Positions 16,474 through 26,624 are shown, counted from the first letter of the stretch. The stretch is 64,000 nt of DNA from Bifidobacterium phasiani (GCF_019331775.1 NZ_JAHBBD010000003.1:1-64000); one strand, 5' to 3'. A program made the numbers and translations. Notes: generated by a model from the sequence alone, not told the origin.

Positions 16474-17372
16474 CAGATCTGCTCCTTGCTGCTGAAGAAC
16501 TTCAGCTGAACGAATGCCAGAACGGCCAGGACGATGAAGAACGTCACGGCGTTCGCCATCTGGTAGGCGTACTCGCCGTTGCCGAGGCCGTTCGAGAAGA
16601 TGAGGTACGAGACCGTTTCGGTCTTGGAGTCGGGTCCGCCGCCGGTCAGGGCGACCACCTGGTCGAACATGCCCAGCGCGCCCTTGAGGCTGAGCACCAT
16701 GTTGATCGTGAAGAACGGGCCGATCAGCGGGAACGTGATCCGCCAGAACATCTGCCAGGCGTTCACGCCGTCGATCTCGGCGGCCTCGTAGACCTCGGTG
16801 TCGATGGTCTGCAGGCCGGCCAGGTACAGCAGCGTCGAATACGCCACGCCCTGCCAGACCGACAGGAACACGATCGGGAACCACGCCAGGTCGGGGTTGG
16901 TCAGCATCGACGTGGACAGCCAGTCGATGCCGAGCGCCTGGCCGAGCGCCGGCAGCGGCACCATGAAGATGTACTTGAACACGTAGCCGATGACCAGCAC
17001 GCCCAGCGTGTACGGGATGAAGTAGATCGCGCGGAAGCCGTTCTTGAACGCGATGCGCGAATTGAGCAGCACCGCGAGGAACAGGCCCAGGAAGTTCTGC
17101 GCGATCGTGATGATCACCGCCATGACGATCGTGAACAGGTAGGCGTGGCCCACGCGGCTGTCGGAGAACATCGCGATGTAGTTCTTCAGCCCGATGAAGT
17201 CCCAGCTGCCGTAGCCCTGCGAGTTGGTCAGCGAGTAGAACGCGCCCTGCAGGAACGGCCAGTACAGGAAGATGCACACGAGGATCGCCGCCGGGACGGT
17301 CATCCAGTAGAACGCCGGGTCGACCTTGCGGGTGGAGAACCGGCTCACCTTCTTTTTCCTTGCGTTTGCCAT
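16473..17372 (-). CDS. Sugar ABC transporter permease (MalF-like), second system
   Basis: 299-residue membrane permease starting MANARKKKVSRF, with the EAA motif YEAAEIDGVN and PLIGP. It lies 9 nt after the binding-protein gene and is coupled to the MalG-like gene by a 1-nt start/stop overlap. With these partners it forms the second sugar importer. Confidence 0.92.
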   Translation of the reverse strand: MANARKKKVSRFSTRKVDPAFYWMTVPAAILVCIFLYWPFLQGAFYSLTNSQGYGSWDFIGLKNYIAMFSDSRVGHAYLFTIVMAVIITIAQNFLGLFLAVLLNSRIAFKNGFRAIYFIPYTLGVLVIGYVFKYIFMVPLPALGQALGIDWLSTSMLTNPDLAWFPIVFLSVWQGVAYSTLLYLAGLQTIDTEVYEAAEIDGVNAWQMFWRITFPLIGPFFTINMVLSLKGALGMFDQVVALTGGGPDSKTETVSYLIFSNGLGNGEYAYQMANAVTFFIVLAVLAFVQLKFFSSKEQI

Positions 17373-17381
17373 GTCTGCCTC

Positions 17382-18686
17382 CTACCTGAAGTTACGGGCC
17401 TGGACTTTGTCGTATTCGGTCTGCATCGAGTCGAGGAACCGGCCGACGTCGCCGCTGGTCACCAGGGTCTGCAGGAAACCGCCGGTGTTGATGCTCGCCG
17501 GCACGTAGTGGTCGCAGAAGTCGGTGATGCGGTTCTCCGCGAAGAACGGCAGCACGTTCTCCAGCGCGGGCTCGCCCACGTAGGTCTCCTTGAGCGGGCC
17601 GAACGCGGACTGGTTGTCGCAGTAGTCCTCGATCGTCGACTCCTCCATCAGGAAGTCGACGAACTCGCGCGCCTCGTCGTAGTGCTCGGTGTGCGCGCCG
17701 ATCGTCAGCATCACGTCGTCGCCGGCGGTGAGCTTCTGCTCGTCGGGGTCGTCGGTCGCCGGCATCTGCGCGAACACCAGGTCCATGTCCTCGTCGATCA
17801 GCCGCACCTGCGGGATGGCGTAGGTGCCCAGCGGCAGGATCGCGGCCTTGCCGTTGGCGAAGTCCTGCGTGGCCTGCGTGTAGGTGACCGAGGGGTTGGC
17901 CTGCGTGTAGTTCTGGAAGATCTCGACGAGCTTCTCGGACACCGGGCGCCACAGGTCGGCGAAGGTCTTGGTGCCGTCCTTGAGGTACTGGTATTCGCTT
18001 TCCGGCACCAGCGTCGAGTTCAGCGACGACAGCGGCGCCTGCAGCGTCCACGAGTCGGCCAGGCTCGCCTCGACCGGGGTGATGCCGGCGTCCTTGAAGG
18101 TCTGCAGCATGTCGATGAACTCGGTCCAGGTGGTGGGGGGGTCATACGGGTCCAGACCGACCGACTTCCACAGGTCGACGTTGATGATGTAGCCGGAGGC
18201 GTTGCCCGCGTACGGGATCGCATACAGCCGCTTGGCGTCCGGGTCGTCGGTCTGCACGAGGTTCCGGGCGATCTCGACCATGCCCTCGTTGAGCTCGTCG
18301 ACGATCGGGTCGTCGGTGAAGTCGTGGAAGACGCCGGCCTCGGCCAGCAGGCCGAAGTTGATGTCGCCGTTGATCGTGATGACGTCGGGCTCGCGATCCT
18401 TGACCAGGCGGGTGCGCAGGTCGGTGACCGCGTTCGGGGAGTTGTTCACCGTGATCCTGATGTTCGGGTGGGTCTGCTCGAACTCGTGCGCCTTCTGCGT
18501 GAACCAGTCGCTGGCCTCGGTCTTGTACTGGAAGAAATCAATCGTCACCGTGCCGGCGCTGTCGGCACCGCACCCGGCGAGCGACACCCCCAACGCCAGC
18601 GCGACCGCGGCGCCGGCGGCGCGGCGCAGCCATGCCGGCCCTCGCCCCGCGCTTGCCCGCCGCTCCGTGCGGAAATCAGGTTGCAT
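17382..18686 (-). CDS. Sugar ABC transporter solute-binding lipoprotein, second system
   Basis: 434-residue extracellular binding protein with a signal peptide ending in the lipobox GVSLAGC. The start at 18686 ([10 protein letters not shown]) has AAAGGAG at good spacing; a longer frame upstream lacks a site. It is divergent from the ROK regulator and close to the GH36 gene at 20331, so an alpha-galactoside such as raffinose or melibiose is a reasonable guess for the ligand. The first importer is only distantly similar. Confidence 0.9.
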   Translation of the reverse strand: MQPDFRTERRASAGRGPAWLRRAAGAAVALALGVSLAGCGADSAGTVTIDFFQYKTEASDWFTQKAHEFEQTHPNIRITVNNSPNAVTDLRTRLVKDREPDVITINGDINFGLLAEAGVFHDFTDDPIVDELNEGMVEIARNLVQTDDPDAKRLYAIPYAGNASGYIINVDLWKSVGLDPYDPPTTWTEFIDMLQTFKDAGITPVEASLADSWTLQAPLSSLNSTLVPESEYQYLKDGTKTFADLWRPVSEKLVEIFQNYTQANPSVTYTQATQDFANGKAAILPLGTYAIPQVRLIDEDMDLVFAQMPATDDPDEQKLTAGDDVMLTIGAHTEHYDEAREFVDFLMEESTIEDYCDNQSAFGPLKETYVGEPALENVLPFFAENRITDFCDHYVPASINTGGFLQTLVTSGDVGRFLDSMQTEYDKVQARNFR

Positions 18687-18809
18687 ATCGACTCCTTTAT
18701 CTCCTATCCTCGGCCGGGGCGTCGTTACCCCGTCCACGGCCAACGTTGCCACCGCGCGGTTTTGTTTCCCAGTTTTGGCGAGTCCCCGGCGCAACGGCGG
18801 CGAACCTCC

Positions 18810-18846
18810 CGTTTTTTCTTTCCGTGCGCAAGAAAACGCCTATACT
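18810..18846 (+). promoter_or_regulatory. Candidate ROK operator and promoter
   Basis: An imperfect inverted repeat CGTTTTTTCTT (18810-18820) / AAGAAAACG (18830-18838) ends 2 nt before a TATACT box (18841-18846) ahead of the ROK gene. Nearby GTTTTG words (around 18757 and 18773) resemble CCGTTTTGCC in front of the GH36 gene at 22.54 kb. Autoregulation and co-regulation are inferred. Confidence 0.4.
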
Positions 18847-18879
18847 GAAGACGGATTCCGAACCGACAAGGGGGCGCCC

Positions 18880-20109
18880 ATGGCCACATCCGACACCGCA
18901 TTCACGCCGACGGCACGATTCGGCGACCTTCCGGTCATGGCGATGCCCCGCTGGTTCCAAGGTTCGGAGCACACCCACCGCGTGGCCGCCGACGTGCTCA
19001 AACACGGCCCGATCTCACGCACCTCGCTGGCGCAGTCGCTGGGGCTGTCGCAGGGCGCGCTGTCGCGCATCACCAGCGACCTGATCTACGCCGGGGTCAT
19101 CGAGGAGCTGCCCGCCGGCGACGCCGACCGCACACAGTCCCGCGACCGCCGCGGCCGCCCGCAGACGGCGCTGGCGATCCGGGCGCAGGACCGCACCTTC
19201 ATCGGCGTCAAGATCCACACCCATCTGGCCGTCGCCGTCGCCATCGACGCGCGCAGCCGGATCGTCTCGCACAGCCACGTGCGCGAGTTCGACAGCCAGA
19301 CGCCGCAGTCGCTCGCCCCGCTCATCGCGCGGCTGGCGGACGAATGCGCCGCCGAGCTGACCGCGCAGGGGCTGCCCGCGCCCACCGCCATCGGCATCGC
19401 GATCGGCGGGCACGTGCTCGACCATACCGTCATCACCTTCGCGCCGTTCCTGCACTGGGAGGGCACGGTGCCGCTCGCCGCGCTGGTCGAGCGCGAGGCC
19501 GGGCTGCCGACCCGGCTGTTCAACGACATCGACTCGCTGCTCATCGACGCCTGCTGGTTCGGCGGCGGCGTCGGGCACGACGCGTTCGCGGTGCTGACGA
19601 TCGGCACCGGCATCGGGTATTCGCTGGCGTTCCACGGCGAACCGCTGGACTACCCGGACAAGACCTACGGCCTGGCCGGGCACATCCTCGTCGACCCGGA
19701 GGGGCCGCGCTGCACCTCCGGCCACCTCGGCTGCTCGCAGTGCCTGACGAACAACGCCATCGCCGAGGAGTACTCACGGCAGATCGGACAGGCCGTCACC
19801 TTCGACGACTTCCGGCGCGACGCCCTCGCCGGACGGCCGCAGGCGACCCGTCTGGTCGACCGCACCTGCTTCCGGCTCGGCGTGTTCATCGCGACCGTGG
19901 CCAACCTCGCGATGCCGGACAAGGTGATGATCGCCGGGGAGTCGGCGTTCATCGCGCAGCTCGGCACGACCTCGATCCGCGACGGCATCGCCACGTACCG
20001 GCACAGCCAGAGCGCCCCCGTGCCGTTCGAGATCGTCGAGCACGACTGGGCGCTGTGGGCCAAGGCCGCGGCCAGCCGCGTGCTCATCCAGCATCTCGAA
20101 CGGCAGTAG
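18880..20109 (+). CDS. ROK-family transcriptional regulator
   Basis: 409-residue regulator: an N-terminal winged helix (ISRTSLAQSLGLSQGALSRI, about residues 46-65) fused to a ROK sugar-binding domain. It contains the zinc-type motif CTSGHLGCSQC and the glycine-rich TIGTGIG. The DNA-binding part argues for a repressor rather than a glucokinase. It faces the second ABC operon across a 193-bp region and ends convergently with the GH36 gene, so it probably controls alpha-galactoside use. The start at 18880 is preceded by a modest GGGGG-type site. Confidence 0.88.
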   Translation: MATSDTAFTPTARFGDLPVMAMPRWFQGSEHTHRVAADVLKHGPISRTSLAQSLGLSQGALSRITSDLIYAGVIEELPAGDADRTQSRDRRGRPQTALAIRAQDRTFIGVKIHTHLAVAVAIDARSRIVSHSHVREFDSQTPQSLAPLIARLADECAAELTAQGLPAPTAIGIAIGGHVLDHTVITFAPFLHWEGTVPLAALVEREAGLPTRLFNDIDSLLIDACWFGGGVGHDAFAVLTIGTGIGYSLAFHGEPLDYPDKTYGLAGHILVDPEGPRCTSGHLGCSQCLTNNAIAEEYSRQIGQAVTFDDFRRDALAGRPQATRLVDRTCFRLGVFIATVANLAMPDKVMIAGESAFIAQLGTTSIRDGIATYRHSQSAPVPFEIVEHDWALWAKAAASRVLIQHLERQ

Positions 20110-20118
20110 GCCGCTCCC

Positions 20119-20165
20119 CTATTCCTTTACCGCCCCGAACAGCACGGCCTGCGCCGGCTGAGCCG
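20119..20165 (-). pseudogene. Remnant 3' tail of a duplicated GH36 gene
   Basis: On the minus strand this stretch encodes AAQPAQAVLFGAVKE followed by a stop. It nearly repeats the C-terminus of the intact GH36 gene (ALHPAQAVLFEAVKE, 20331-20375). The DNA match covers the last ~45 bp including the stop-proximal ATTCCTT. Upstream of it the similarity ends, so only a tail survives, presumably from a tandem duplication later deleted or a conversion/recombination scar. Confidence 0.65.
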
Positions 20166-20169
20166 CCAA

Positions 20170-20194
20170 GCGGGAAGTCCAGTGGACTTCCCGC
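20170..20194 (+). terminator. Perfect hairpin downstream of the ROK gene
   Basis: GCGGGAAGTCCA / TGGACTTCCCGC, a 12-bp perfect stem around one unpaired base, 60 nt after the ROK stop. It lacks a T-tract. Direct repeats of CCGCCAAGGCTGCGAAG follow at 20257-20273 and 20293-20309. Confidence 0.45.
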
Positions 20195-20330
20195 AGGCGA
20201 AGTGCCGAGGCGTCAAACGAACGGCCCAGTGGGGCGCTCGTAGCCGAGGTGCGCAGCCGCCAAGGCTGCGAAGTACGCGCGACAGCGCGTAACCGCCAAG
20301 GCTGCGAAGGCATCCGGCACAGGCCGTCCG

Positions 20331-22529
20331 TCATTCCTTGACGGCTTCAAAAAGGACGGCCTGCGCCGGATGCAGCGCCGGCGGGCGGATGCCGTAGGTC
20401 TCCAGCGCGCGGCCGGTCATCGCCACGCCGTCCTCGGTCCACCAGCCGAGCGGGCTCTGGCCGTTCCCGGACCACCCCAGCTCCAGGTTCACGCCCAGCG
20501 GCCGAACGCGGTACGTCGCCTCCGGGTCGAGTCCGGGCAGGCGCACCGGACCGGCCGGGTACGTCATCGACGTGGTCAGCTGCGTGAAGCGGTACACCGC
20601 GCGCCGTCCGTCGGCGCTGACGACGCCGTCCAGACGCACGGCCGGATCGCCCTCGTCGCCGTGCACGACCGCACCCGTCGCGAAGTCGGCGCGGTGGCGC
20701 TTGAACTCGGCGACCCAGCGGCCGAGCTTGTCGATGTCCGCCTGCGGCTCCTTGAGCAGGTTCCATTCGATGCCCATATGCCCGAAGAACGCCATGCACA
20801 TGCGCAGCTCCTGGCTGGTGTCGCGGTGGGTCGAGTGCGCGGGCGAGGCGCCCACGTGCTCGCCGATCATCTCGGGCGGCACCAGCAGCGAGGTGTACCG
20901 CTGGATGTCGGCGCGCTCCACCGGGTCGACGCAGTCGGACGCCCAGATGCGGTCGGCGATCTCCAGGATGCCGACGTCCACGCGGCCGCCGCCGGACGAG
21001 CAGCTTTCGATCTCCAGCCCCGGATGCGCGTCCTTGAGCCCGCGGAAGATCCGGTAGACGGCGAGCGTCTGCTCGTGCACCGCGGGCCGGCCGGTGCGCG
21101 GCGACACGGCCTCGGTCACCAATCGGTTGTGGTCCCACTTGATGTAGTCGATGCCCAGCTCGTCGATCAGCCGGTCCATGCAGCCGTAGACGTAGTCGTA
21201 CGCCTCGGGGTTGGTCAGGTCGACGACCTGCTGCGAGCGCCCCTGCATCGGCAGGCGGGTCGCGGTGGGCCGCAGCGTCCAGTCGGGGTGGGCGCGGAAC
21301 ATCTCGGAGTCGGGGTTCACCATCTCGGGCTCGAACCACAGGCCGAACTCCATGCCCTTGCCGTGCACGTAGTCGGCGAGCGCCTTGAGGCTCTTCGGCC
21401 CCTGCGGCCAGACCTCCGGCGCGATCCACCAGTCGCCCAGGCCGGAGGTGTCGTCGCGGCGGGAGCCGAACCAGCCGTCGTCGACGACGAAGCGCTCGAC
21501 GCCGCTTTCCACGGCCTTGTCGGCGAGCGCGGTCAGCGTGTCGTAGTCGTGCCCGAAGTACACCGCCTCCCAGGTGTTGAGGATCACCGGGCGCGGCTTG
21601 GCCGCGATGTTCGGGTGGCGGGAGCGCAGGTAGGCGTGGAAGCGCGAGGCCACCTCGTTCAGGCCGTCGCCGTACGAGCCGTACACCCACGGGGTCTCGT
21701 AGGATTCGCCGTGGGCCAGCGCGATCTCGCCGCCGAACAGGTACTCGCCGCCGCCGATGACGCCCTGCGTGTACACCGCGCGCTCGGCGGACAGCATGCT
21801 GTTGCCGCTCCAGCCCACATGGACCGAGTACACCTCGCCGTGCTCGAAGCCGAATCCCGGCGCGCCCGCGGACAGCAGCAGCGAGGCGTCGAAGTCGGGG
21901 CGGCCGACGACGGAGACCTTCTCGAACCGGCCGACGTTCAGGGCCTGGCGCTGCGGGGAGCGCTCGCGCAGGTGGTGGCCGGCCGTGGTCATGACCTCGC
22001 GCGCCCAGGCCGGGACGGAGAAGCCGAGCTCCACGCGGCCGACCTCGAGCTCGCCGTCGCCCAGGTTGCGCACCTCGGCGCGCACGCGCAGCAGGCCGGA
22101 GGGGTCGAGTTCGGCGGTCCACACCAGGCCGACCTGCAGTTCGGCGTCCTGCGCGGCCACGACGACGCGGGGCCGGTCGCCGTCCTCCGTGGCGACGTCG
22201 GTGACCGCGAACCGGCAGAACAGCTCGACGCCGTCGCGGCGCAGGCTCAGCCGCGGCTCGCCCGTCCAGCTCTCCGACTGGGTCGGCAGCACGCTCGGCC
22301 ACGGGGTGTCGTCGAGCGCGCCGGAGACGCGCTGCGGGCGGTACGCGTCGGCCGTCGACAGCACCGTCTCCGGCGCCGCGAGCGGCCTGCCCCAGTGCGT
22401 CAGCCGGGGCAGCCCGTCGCCGGGGAACACCAGCGCGCATGCGACGTTCGCCGGCGCCTGCTCGAGATATACGGCGGAAAGTGCGGTCCCGTCGGATGCG
22501 GAACCCTGGAATGTTGCAATGCGCGTCAT
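20331..22529 (-). CDS. GH36 alpha-galactosidase
   Basis: 732-residue cytoplasmic alpha-galactosidase that removes terminal alpha-1,6-galactose from melibiose, raffinose and stachyose. An N-terminal beta-sandwich is followed by a (beta/alpha)8 barrel with the nucleophile D466 in YIKWDHN and the acid/base D532 in WASDCVDP. WFEPEMVNPDS and SSGGGR are typical GH36 motifs. Length is normal for the family. The ribosome site AAAGAGG precedes the ATG at 22529. It is a single-gene unit facing away from the TauE gene; CCGTTTTGCC upstream may be a regulator site shared with the ROK region. Confidence 0.94.
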   Translation of the reverse strand: MTRIATFQGSASDGTALSAVYLEQAPANVACALVFPGDGLPRLTHWGRPLAAPETVLSTADAYRPQRVSGALDDTPWPSVLPTQSESWTGEPRLSLRRDGVELFCRFAVTDVATEDGDRPRVVVAAQDAELQVGLVWTAELDPSGLLRVRAEVRNLGDGELEVGRVELGFSVPAWAREVMTTAGHHLRERSPQRQALNVGRFEKVSVVGRPDFDASLLLSAGAPGFGFEHGEVYSVHVGWSGNSMLSAERAVYTQGVIGGGEYLFGGEIALAHGESYETPWVYGSYGDGLNEVASRFHAYLRSRHPNIAAKPRPVILNTWEAVYFGHDYDTLTALADKAVESGVERFVVDDGWFGSRRDDTSGLGDWWIAPEVWPQGPKSLKALADYVHGKGMEFGLWFEPEMVNPDSEMFRAHPDWTLRPTATRLPMQGRSQQVVDLTNPEAYDYVYGCMDRLIDELGIDYIKWDHNRLVTEAVSPRTGRPAVHEQTLAVYRIFRGLKDAHPGLEIESCSSGGGRVDVGILEIADRIWASDCVDPVERADIQRYTSLLVPPEMIGEHVGASPAHSTHRDTSQELRMCMAFFGHMGIEWNLLKEPQADIDKLGRWVAEFKRHRADFATGAVVHGDEGDPAVRLDGVVSADGRRAVYRFTQLTTSMTYPAGPVRLPGLDPEATYRVRPLGVNLELGWSGNGQSPLGWWTEDGVAMTGRALETYGIRPPALHPAQAVLFEAVKE

Positions 22530-22744
22530 CGCACAACCTCTTTCTTGGCAAAACGGTTCGATACCGATAGTTCGATGGTACGGCGGCGGCCTTTCCTTGA
22601 CCTGAACCGGAGTGTTCCCGGTTACGGAAAGAAATGCCGTCCGACCTGCGGAGGCGCCCCCGTCGCGGCGACACGCGCGGTATACACTGGCGTTGTCCGC
22701 GCGACGGGCGCGGCTTTTTCAAGGGACGAGACGGAAGGGACGGC

Positions 22745-23560
22745 ATGGAGGAGCAACGCGGCGCAGGGCGGGGCATCGGATCGGTCGCGGCGCTGATAGC
22801 CGTCGGGCTGGCGTCGGGGCTGCTGTCGGGACTGTTCGGCATCGGCGGCGGCACCGTGATCGTGCCCGCGCTGGTGCTGGTCGGGCTGTCGCAGCGCCAT
22901 GCGGCCGCCACGTCGCTGGCCGCGATCATTCCGACCTCGGTCTCCGGCGTGGTCTCGTACGCCACGGACGGCGACGTCGACTGGGTCGCCGCGCTGCTGC
23001 TGGCCTGCGGCATGGTCGTCGGCTCGCAGATCGGCAGCTGGCTGCTGGCGCGGCTGCCGGAGCTGTTCCTGCGGTGGATGTATGCGGTGTTCCTGGTGTT
23101 CGTCATCGTCTCGCAGCTGGTGTTCACGCCGTCGCGCGACGCGGCGATCCGGCTGAGCGTGCCGATGGGCGTGCTGCTGGCGCTGCTGGGCGTCGTCATC
23201 GGGGTGCTGCCGGGGCTGCTGGGGATCGGCGGCGGCGCGGTGGCCGTGCCGGCGCTGTCGCTGCTGTTCGGCGCCTCCGACCTGATCGCCCGCGGCACCT
23301 CGCTGCTGGCGATGTTCCCCAGCGCGATCGCCGGCACCGCGGCGAACTGGCGGCGCGGCATCGTGCATCTCAAGCACGGGCTGATCATCGGCGTGGCCGC
23401 CGCGCTGGCGGCGCCGCTGGGCACGATGGCCGCGGGCGCGCTGACGCCGCGCATGGGGGCGAATCTGTTCGCCGTCTACCTGGCGGTGCTGCTGGTGCGG
23501 TGCGTGTGGACTGCGCTGACGATCACGCCGGGCGTGCGGGAGCGGCTGGCGCGGCGCTGA
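22745..23560 (+). CDS. TauE/SafE-family membrane permease
   Basis: 271-residue integral membrane protein with two homologous halves (GLLSGLFGIGGGTVIVPAL and VLPGLLGIGGGAVAVPAL), as expected for the sulfite/sulfonate exporter family (TSUP). The ATG at 22745 has GGAAGGG upstream and is preferred over one 111 nt earlier. The substrate is probably a sulfur- or carbon-containing anion but is unknown. It is a single gene, divergent from the alpha-galactosidase. Confidence 0.88.
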   Translation: MEEQRGAGRGIGSVAALIAVGLASGLLSGLFGIGGGTVIVPALVLVGLSQRHAAATSLAAIIPTSVSGVVSYATDGDVDWVAALLLACGMVVGSQIGSWLLARLPELFLRWMYAVFLVFVIVSQLVFTPSRDAAIRLSVPMGVLLALLGVVIGVLPGLLGIGGGAVAVPALSLLFGASDLIARGTSLLAMFPSAIAGTAANWRRGIVHLKHGLIIGVAAALAAPLGTMAAGALTPRMGANLFAVYLAVLLVRCVWTALTITPGVRERLARR

Positions 23561-23739
23561 CGGCGCGGCGGAAAACGACCGGCAGACGGTAAGACAGGGC
23601 GGGTTGGGCGCGCACCGGCCGCGGTCGGGCCGAGGCCTACACCCACCGGCGGCGCGGTCGGCGGCGGAGGCCGCGCGGCCCGGTGCCGCGGCGCGATTCC
23701 GCATTGTCGCCCGGCTATTTTCTTGCGCCGCGCAGGCAA

Positions 23740-24201
23740 TTACCGCCGGGACGCAAAAAAATCGGCCAGAATGCGCGCGCAGTCGCCCTCGCGCATGCCG
23801 CCGACGACCTCCGGCGTATGGCCGATGTGCGGGTCGCGCGGGATGTCCCACACCGAACCGCAGGCGCCGAGCTTGGCGTCCCACGCGCCGAACACGATGC
23901 GGCCGACATGCGTCTGCAGGCAGGCCCCGGCGCACATCGGGCACGGCTCCAGCGTGACCACCAGCGTGCAGTCGGCCAGGTTCCAGGCGCCGCGGGCCGA
24001 CGAGCGCCGCGCGGCCGCCCGCCGCATCGCCAGCACCTCCGCATGGGCGAGCGGGTCGGCGTCGGCCTCGCGGCGGTTGCGCCCCTCCCCGACCACGGTC
24101 CCCGTCGCGTCGAGCACGACGGCGCCGACCGGCACCTCGCCGTCGGCGGCCGCCTCGCCGGCCAGCGCAAGCGCCCGATCCATCGCCTCGTCTATCGTCA
24201 T
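23740..24201 (-). CDS. tadA: tRNA adenosine(34) deaminase-type nucleoside deaminase
   Basis: 153-residue zinc deaminase. The active site is H53-A-E55 and PCPMC with C87 and C90. TadA converts the A34 wobble base of tRNA-Arg(ACG) to inosine and is usually essential. The short length and motif spacing favour TadA over guanine or cytosine deaminases, but those relatives are close. Confidence 0.82.
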   Translation of the reverse strand: MTIDEAMDRALALAGEAAADGEVPVGAVVLDATGTVVGEGRNRREADADPLAHAEVLAMRRAAARRSSARGAWNLADCTLVVTLEPCPMCAGACLQTHVGRIVFGAWDAKLGACGSVWDIPRDPHIGHTPEVVGGMREGDCARILADFFASRR

Positions 24202-24443
24202 GCCGGCCAGTCTACCCGCCCCGCCGCCTCACCGCCCGCCGGCGGCCCGGCCCCTCCCGGACGGCGCGCCGGATCCCGCCGGCATGACGGCCGGGAACGA
24301 CACAGGTCATCGCGTCGCAACAGCGCCGGACGTATCGTAGAAATGAAGCCGCGGGCGCAACTACCTTACGGTGTTTACCATTTTTATCATCGTCGCCGCG
24401 CGCGGACGCCCGAACATCACACGTCAAGGTCGAAGGGAGACTT

Positions 24444-26522
24444 ATGAGCACGTTCACGCTGATCCTGTGCATCCTGGCGGCGGTCGTGCTCTCCTCGTTC
24501 CTCAGCCGGTTCATCCCGAAGGTCTCCACCCCCCTGGTGCAGATCGCGCTCGGCATCGTCGCCTCGCAGCTGCCGTTCTTCCCGGACACCGACCTCGACC
24601 CGGAGCTGTTCATGGTGCTGTTCATCGCGCCGCTGCTGTACCTCGAGGCGCACGAGATCGACAAGTCGTCGCTGCTGAAGTCGCTGAAGATCTCGCTGTC
24701 GCTGGCCATCGGCCTGGCGATCGCGACGATGGCGGCGGTCGGCCTCACAGTCAACACGTTCTGGCCCGCCATCCCGCTCGCCGCCGCGTGCGCGCTCGGC
24801 GCCGCGCTCGGGCCGACCGACGCGGTCGCCGTGTCGTCGCTCGGCAAGGAGGCCTCGCTGACCCAGCGCCAGCTCGGCGTGCTGCAGGGCGAGTCGCTGT
24901 TCAACGACGCCTCCGGCATCGTCGGCTTCCAGTTCTCCATCCTCGCCGCGGTGACCGGCACGTTCTCGATCGGCGAGGCCGCCGGCGAGTTCGCCCTGTC
25001 GTTCGTCGGCGGCACGCTGCTGGGCCTGGCCATCGGCATCGTGGTCAACTGGGTGTTCGAGACGATCCGCTCGCTCGGCTGGGAGACGACCACCACGCGC
25101 ATCCTGATGGAGCTGTTCCTGCCGTTCCTGCTGTACCTGGCCGCCGAGGACATCGCGCACGTCTCCGGCATCCTCGCCGTGGTCGCCTGCGGCCTGTTCG
25201 TGCGCTTCGACCACACCGGCGTCGGCCCGAACGTGGCCCGCACCAACATCGTGTCGAACAGCGTGTGGACGGTGCTCTCGTTCAGCCTGAACGGCGCCGT
25301 GTTCATCCTGCTCGGCATGCTGCTGCCCGACGCGATGAGCCGCAGCTGGGAGGACCCGGGCGTCAGCAACACGATGCTGATCGAGGTGATCCTGCTGGTC
25401 TCGGCGGTGGTGATCGGCATGCGGTTCCTGTGGGTGTCGCTGATGCTGCGCATCACCAAGGACGAGCACACCGGGCAGCGGCGGCGCATGACGCCGGAGC
25501 GCTGGCGGTCGGCGGCCGTCATGACCTTCGGCGGCGCGAAGGGCACCATCACGCTGTCGCTGATGCTGACCATCCCCTACTTCCTGTCGTCCGGCGAGCT
25601 GTTCCCGATGCGCGACGAGCTGATCTTCATCGCGTCCGGCGTCATCATCGTCACGCTGCTGCTCGCCAACTTCCTGCTGCCGCTGATCGCGCCGAACCGG
25701 TCCACGGACAACTCCGCCGAGATCAACTCGATCACCATCGAGGTGCTGCGCCAGACCGTGGAGGAGCTCACCCGCCGCGTCACGCCGGAGAACCGCCGCG
25801 CCGTGCTCATGGTCATCGACTCCTACACCAAGCGCATCACGCGGCTCAAGCAGCGCATCGGCGACACCGACCCGCAGGGCTACGAGCAGCTGCAGATCGA
25901 CGCGCTGCACTGGGAGAAGGACTACGTCAAGGAGCATCTGGCCGCGATCCGCCAGCATCCGCTCGGGGACGCGCACGAGCAGGAGCTGGAGGTCGAGGCC
26001 TGCGAGCGCATGCTCGACCAGATCATGAACACGCTGCGCCACGCCTCGGCGAACTCGTCGCGGTCCGGGCGCGCGGTCTCGCAGTTCCGCGGGCGCTTCC
26101 GCGCGCTGCAGCGCCGCGTCATCGCGCTGGTGCGCCGCCTCGACAGCAAGATCCGGCGCACGACGCCGCTGATGAACGAGAACGAGCTGCTGGTCCGGGT
26201 CCGCCGGCTGCAGACCGAGGCGATCGAATGCGTGATCAACCGCCTGTACGACGAGATCCGCCGCGACAACTACAACACCGAGCACTGCTCGTCGCTGCTG
26301 CTGGACTACCGTCGCGCGGACTCGGCGCTGCGCTCCCGCCCGACCGCCGAGGGCAGCACGGCGGCGCTGAGCATGGCCGAGGACGTCAAGCGCGAGAGCT
26401 ACGGCATCGAGCTCGGCGTCATCCAGGACATGTTCGAGGCCGGCGACATCAGCCGCGCGCAGGCGCGTGCGCTGCGGCGCAACGTCTATGTGATGAGCGT
26501 GGACGCCGATTCGAGCATGTGA
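24444..26522 (+). CDS. CPA1-family Na+/H+ antiporter (NhaP-like)
   Basis: 692-residue membrane antiporter. About 12 helices fill the first ~420 residues with the family motifs LGPTDAVAVSSLG and ESLFNDASGIVGF; the ND pair is the likely ion site. A long hydrophilic C-terminal tail (about 270 residues, helical and charge-rich) probably regulates activity in the cytoplasm. The start follows a GAAGGGAGA site. Ion specificity (Na+, Li+ or K+) cannot be told. Confidence 0.9.
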   Translation: MSTFTLILCILAAVVLSSFLSRFIPKVSTPLVQIALGIVASQLPFFPDTDLDPELFMVLFIAPLLYLEAHEIDKSSLLKSLKISLSLAIGLAIATMAAVGLTVNTFWPAIPLAAACALGAALGPTDAVAVSSLGKEASLTQRQLGVLQGESLFNDASGIVGFQFSILAAVTGTFSIGEAAGEFALSFVGGTLLGLAIGIVVNWVFETIRSLGWETTTTRILMELFLPFLLYLAAEDIAHVSGILAVVACGLFVRFDHTGVGPNVARTNIVSNSVWTVLSFSLNGAVFILLGMLLPDAMSRSWEDPGVSNTMLIEVILLVSAVVIGMRFLWVSLMLRITKDEHTGQRRRMTPERWRSAAVMTFGGAKGTITLSLMLTIPYFLSSGELFPMRDELIFIASGVIIVTLLLANFLLPLIAPNRSTDNSAEINSITIEVLRQTVEELTRRVTPENRRAVLMVIDSYTKRITRLKQRIGDTDPQGYEQLQIDALHWEKDYVKEHLAAIRQHPLGDAHEQELEVEACERMLDQIMNTLRHASANSSRSGRAVSQFRGRFRALQRRVIALVRRLDSKIRRTTPLMNENELLVRVRRLQTEAIECVINRLYDEIRRDNYNTEHCSSLLLDYRRADSALRSRPTAEGSTAALSMAEDVKRESYGIELGVIQDMFEAGDISRAQARALRRNVYVMSVDADSSM

Positions 26523-26624
26523 CGTCGGCCGTCACGGCGGCCGACGCACGGAGGCCCGTCCGCCGAGGCGCCGCCATGCCAAGGCAGCCGCAAAACGGCC
26601 GGCGGCGTACCCCGCCGGCCGTCA
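26523..26624. terminator. Convergent terminator hairpins
   Basis: A stem GTCGGCC / GGCCGAC immediately follows the antiporter stop (26523-26546). A second, ACGGCCGGCGG / CCGCCGGCCGT (about 26597-26624), overlaps the end of the convergent esterase gene. Both are GC-rich without T-tracts; AAAA precedes the second. Confidence 0.45.

Noticed and set aside
20331..23454. Long minus-strand frame overlapping the alpha-galactosidase and TauE genes
   Set aside because: Arg/Gly-rich shadow of two real genes in another frame.
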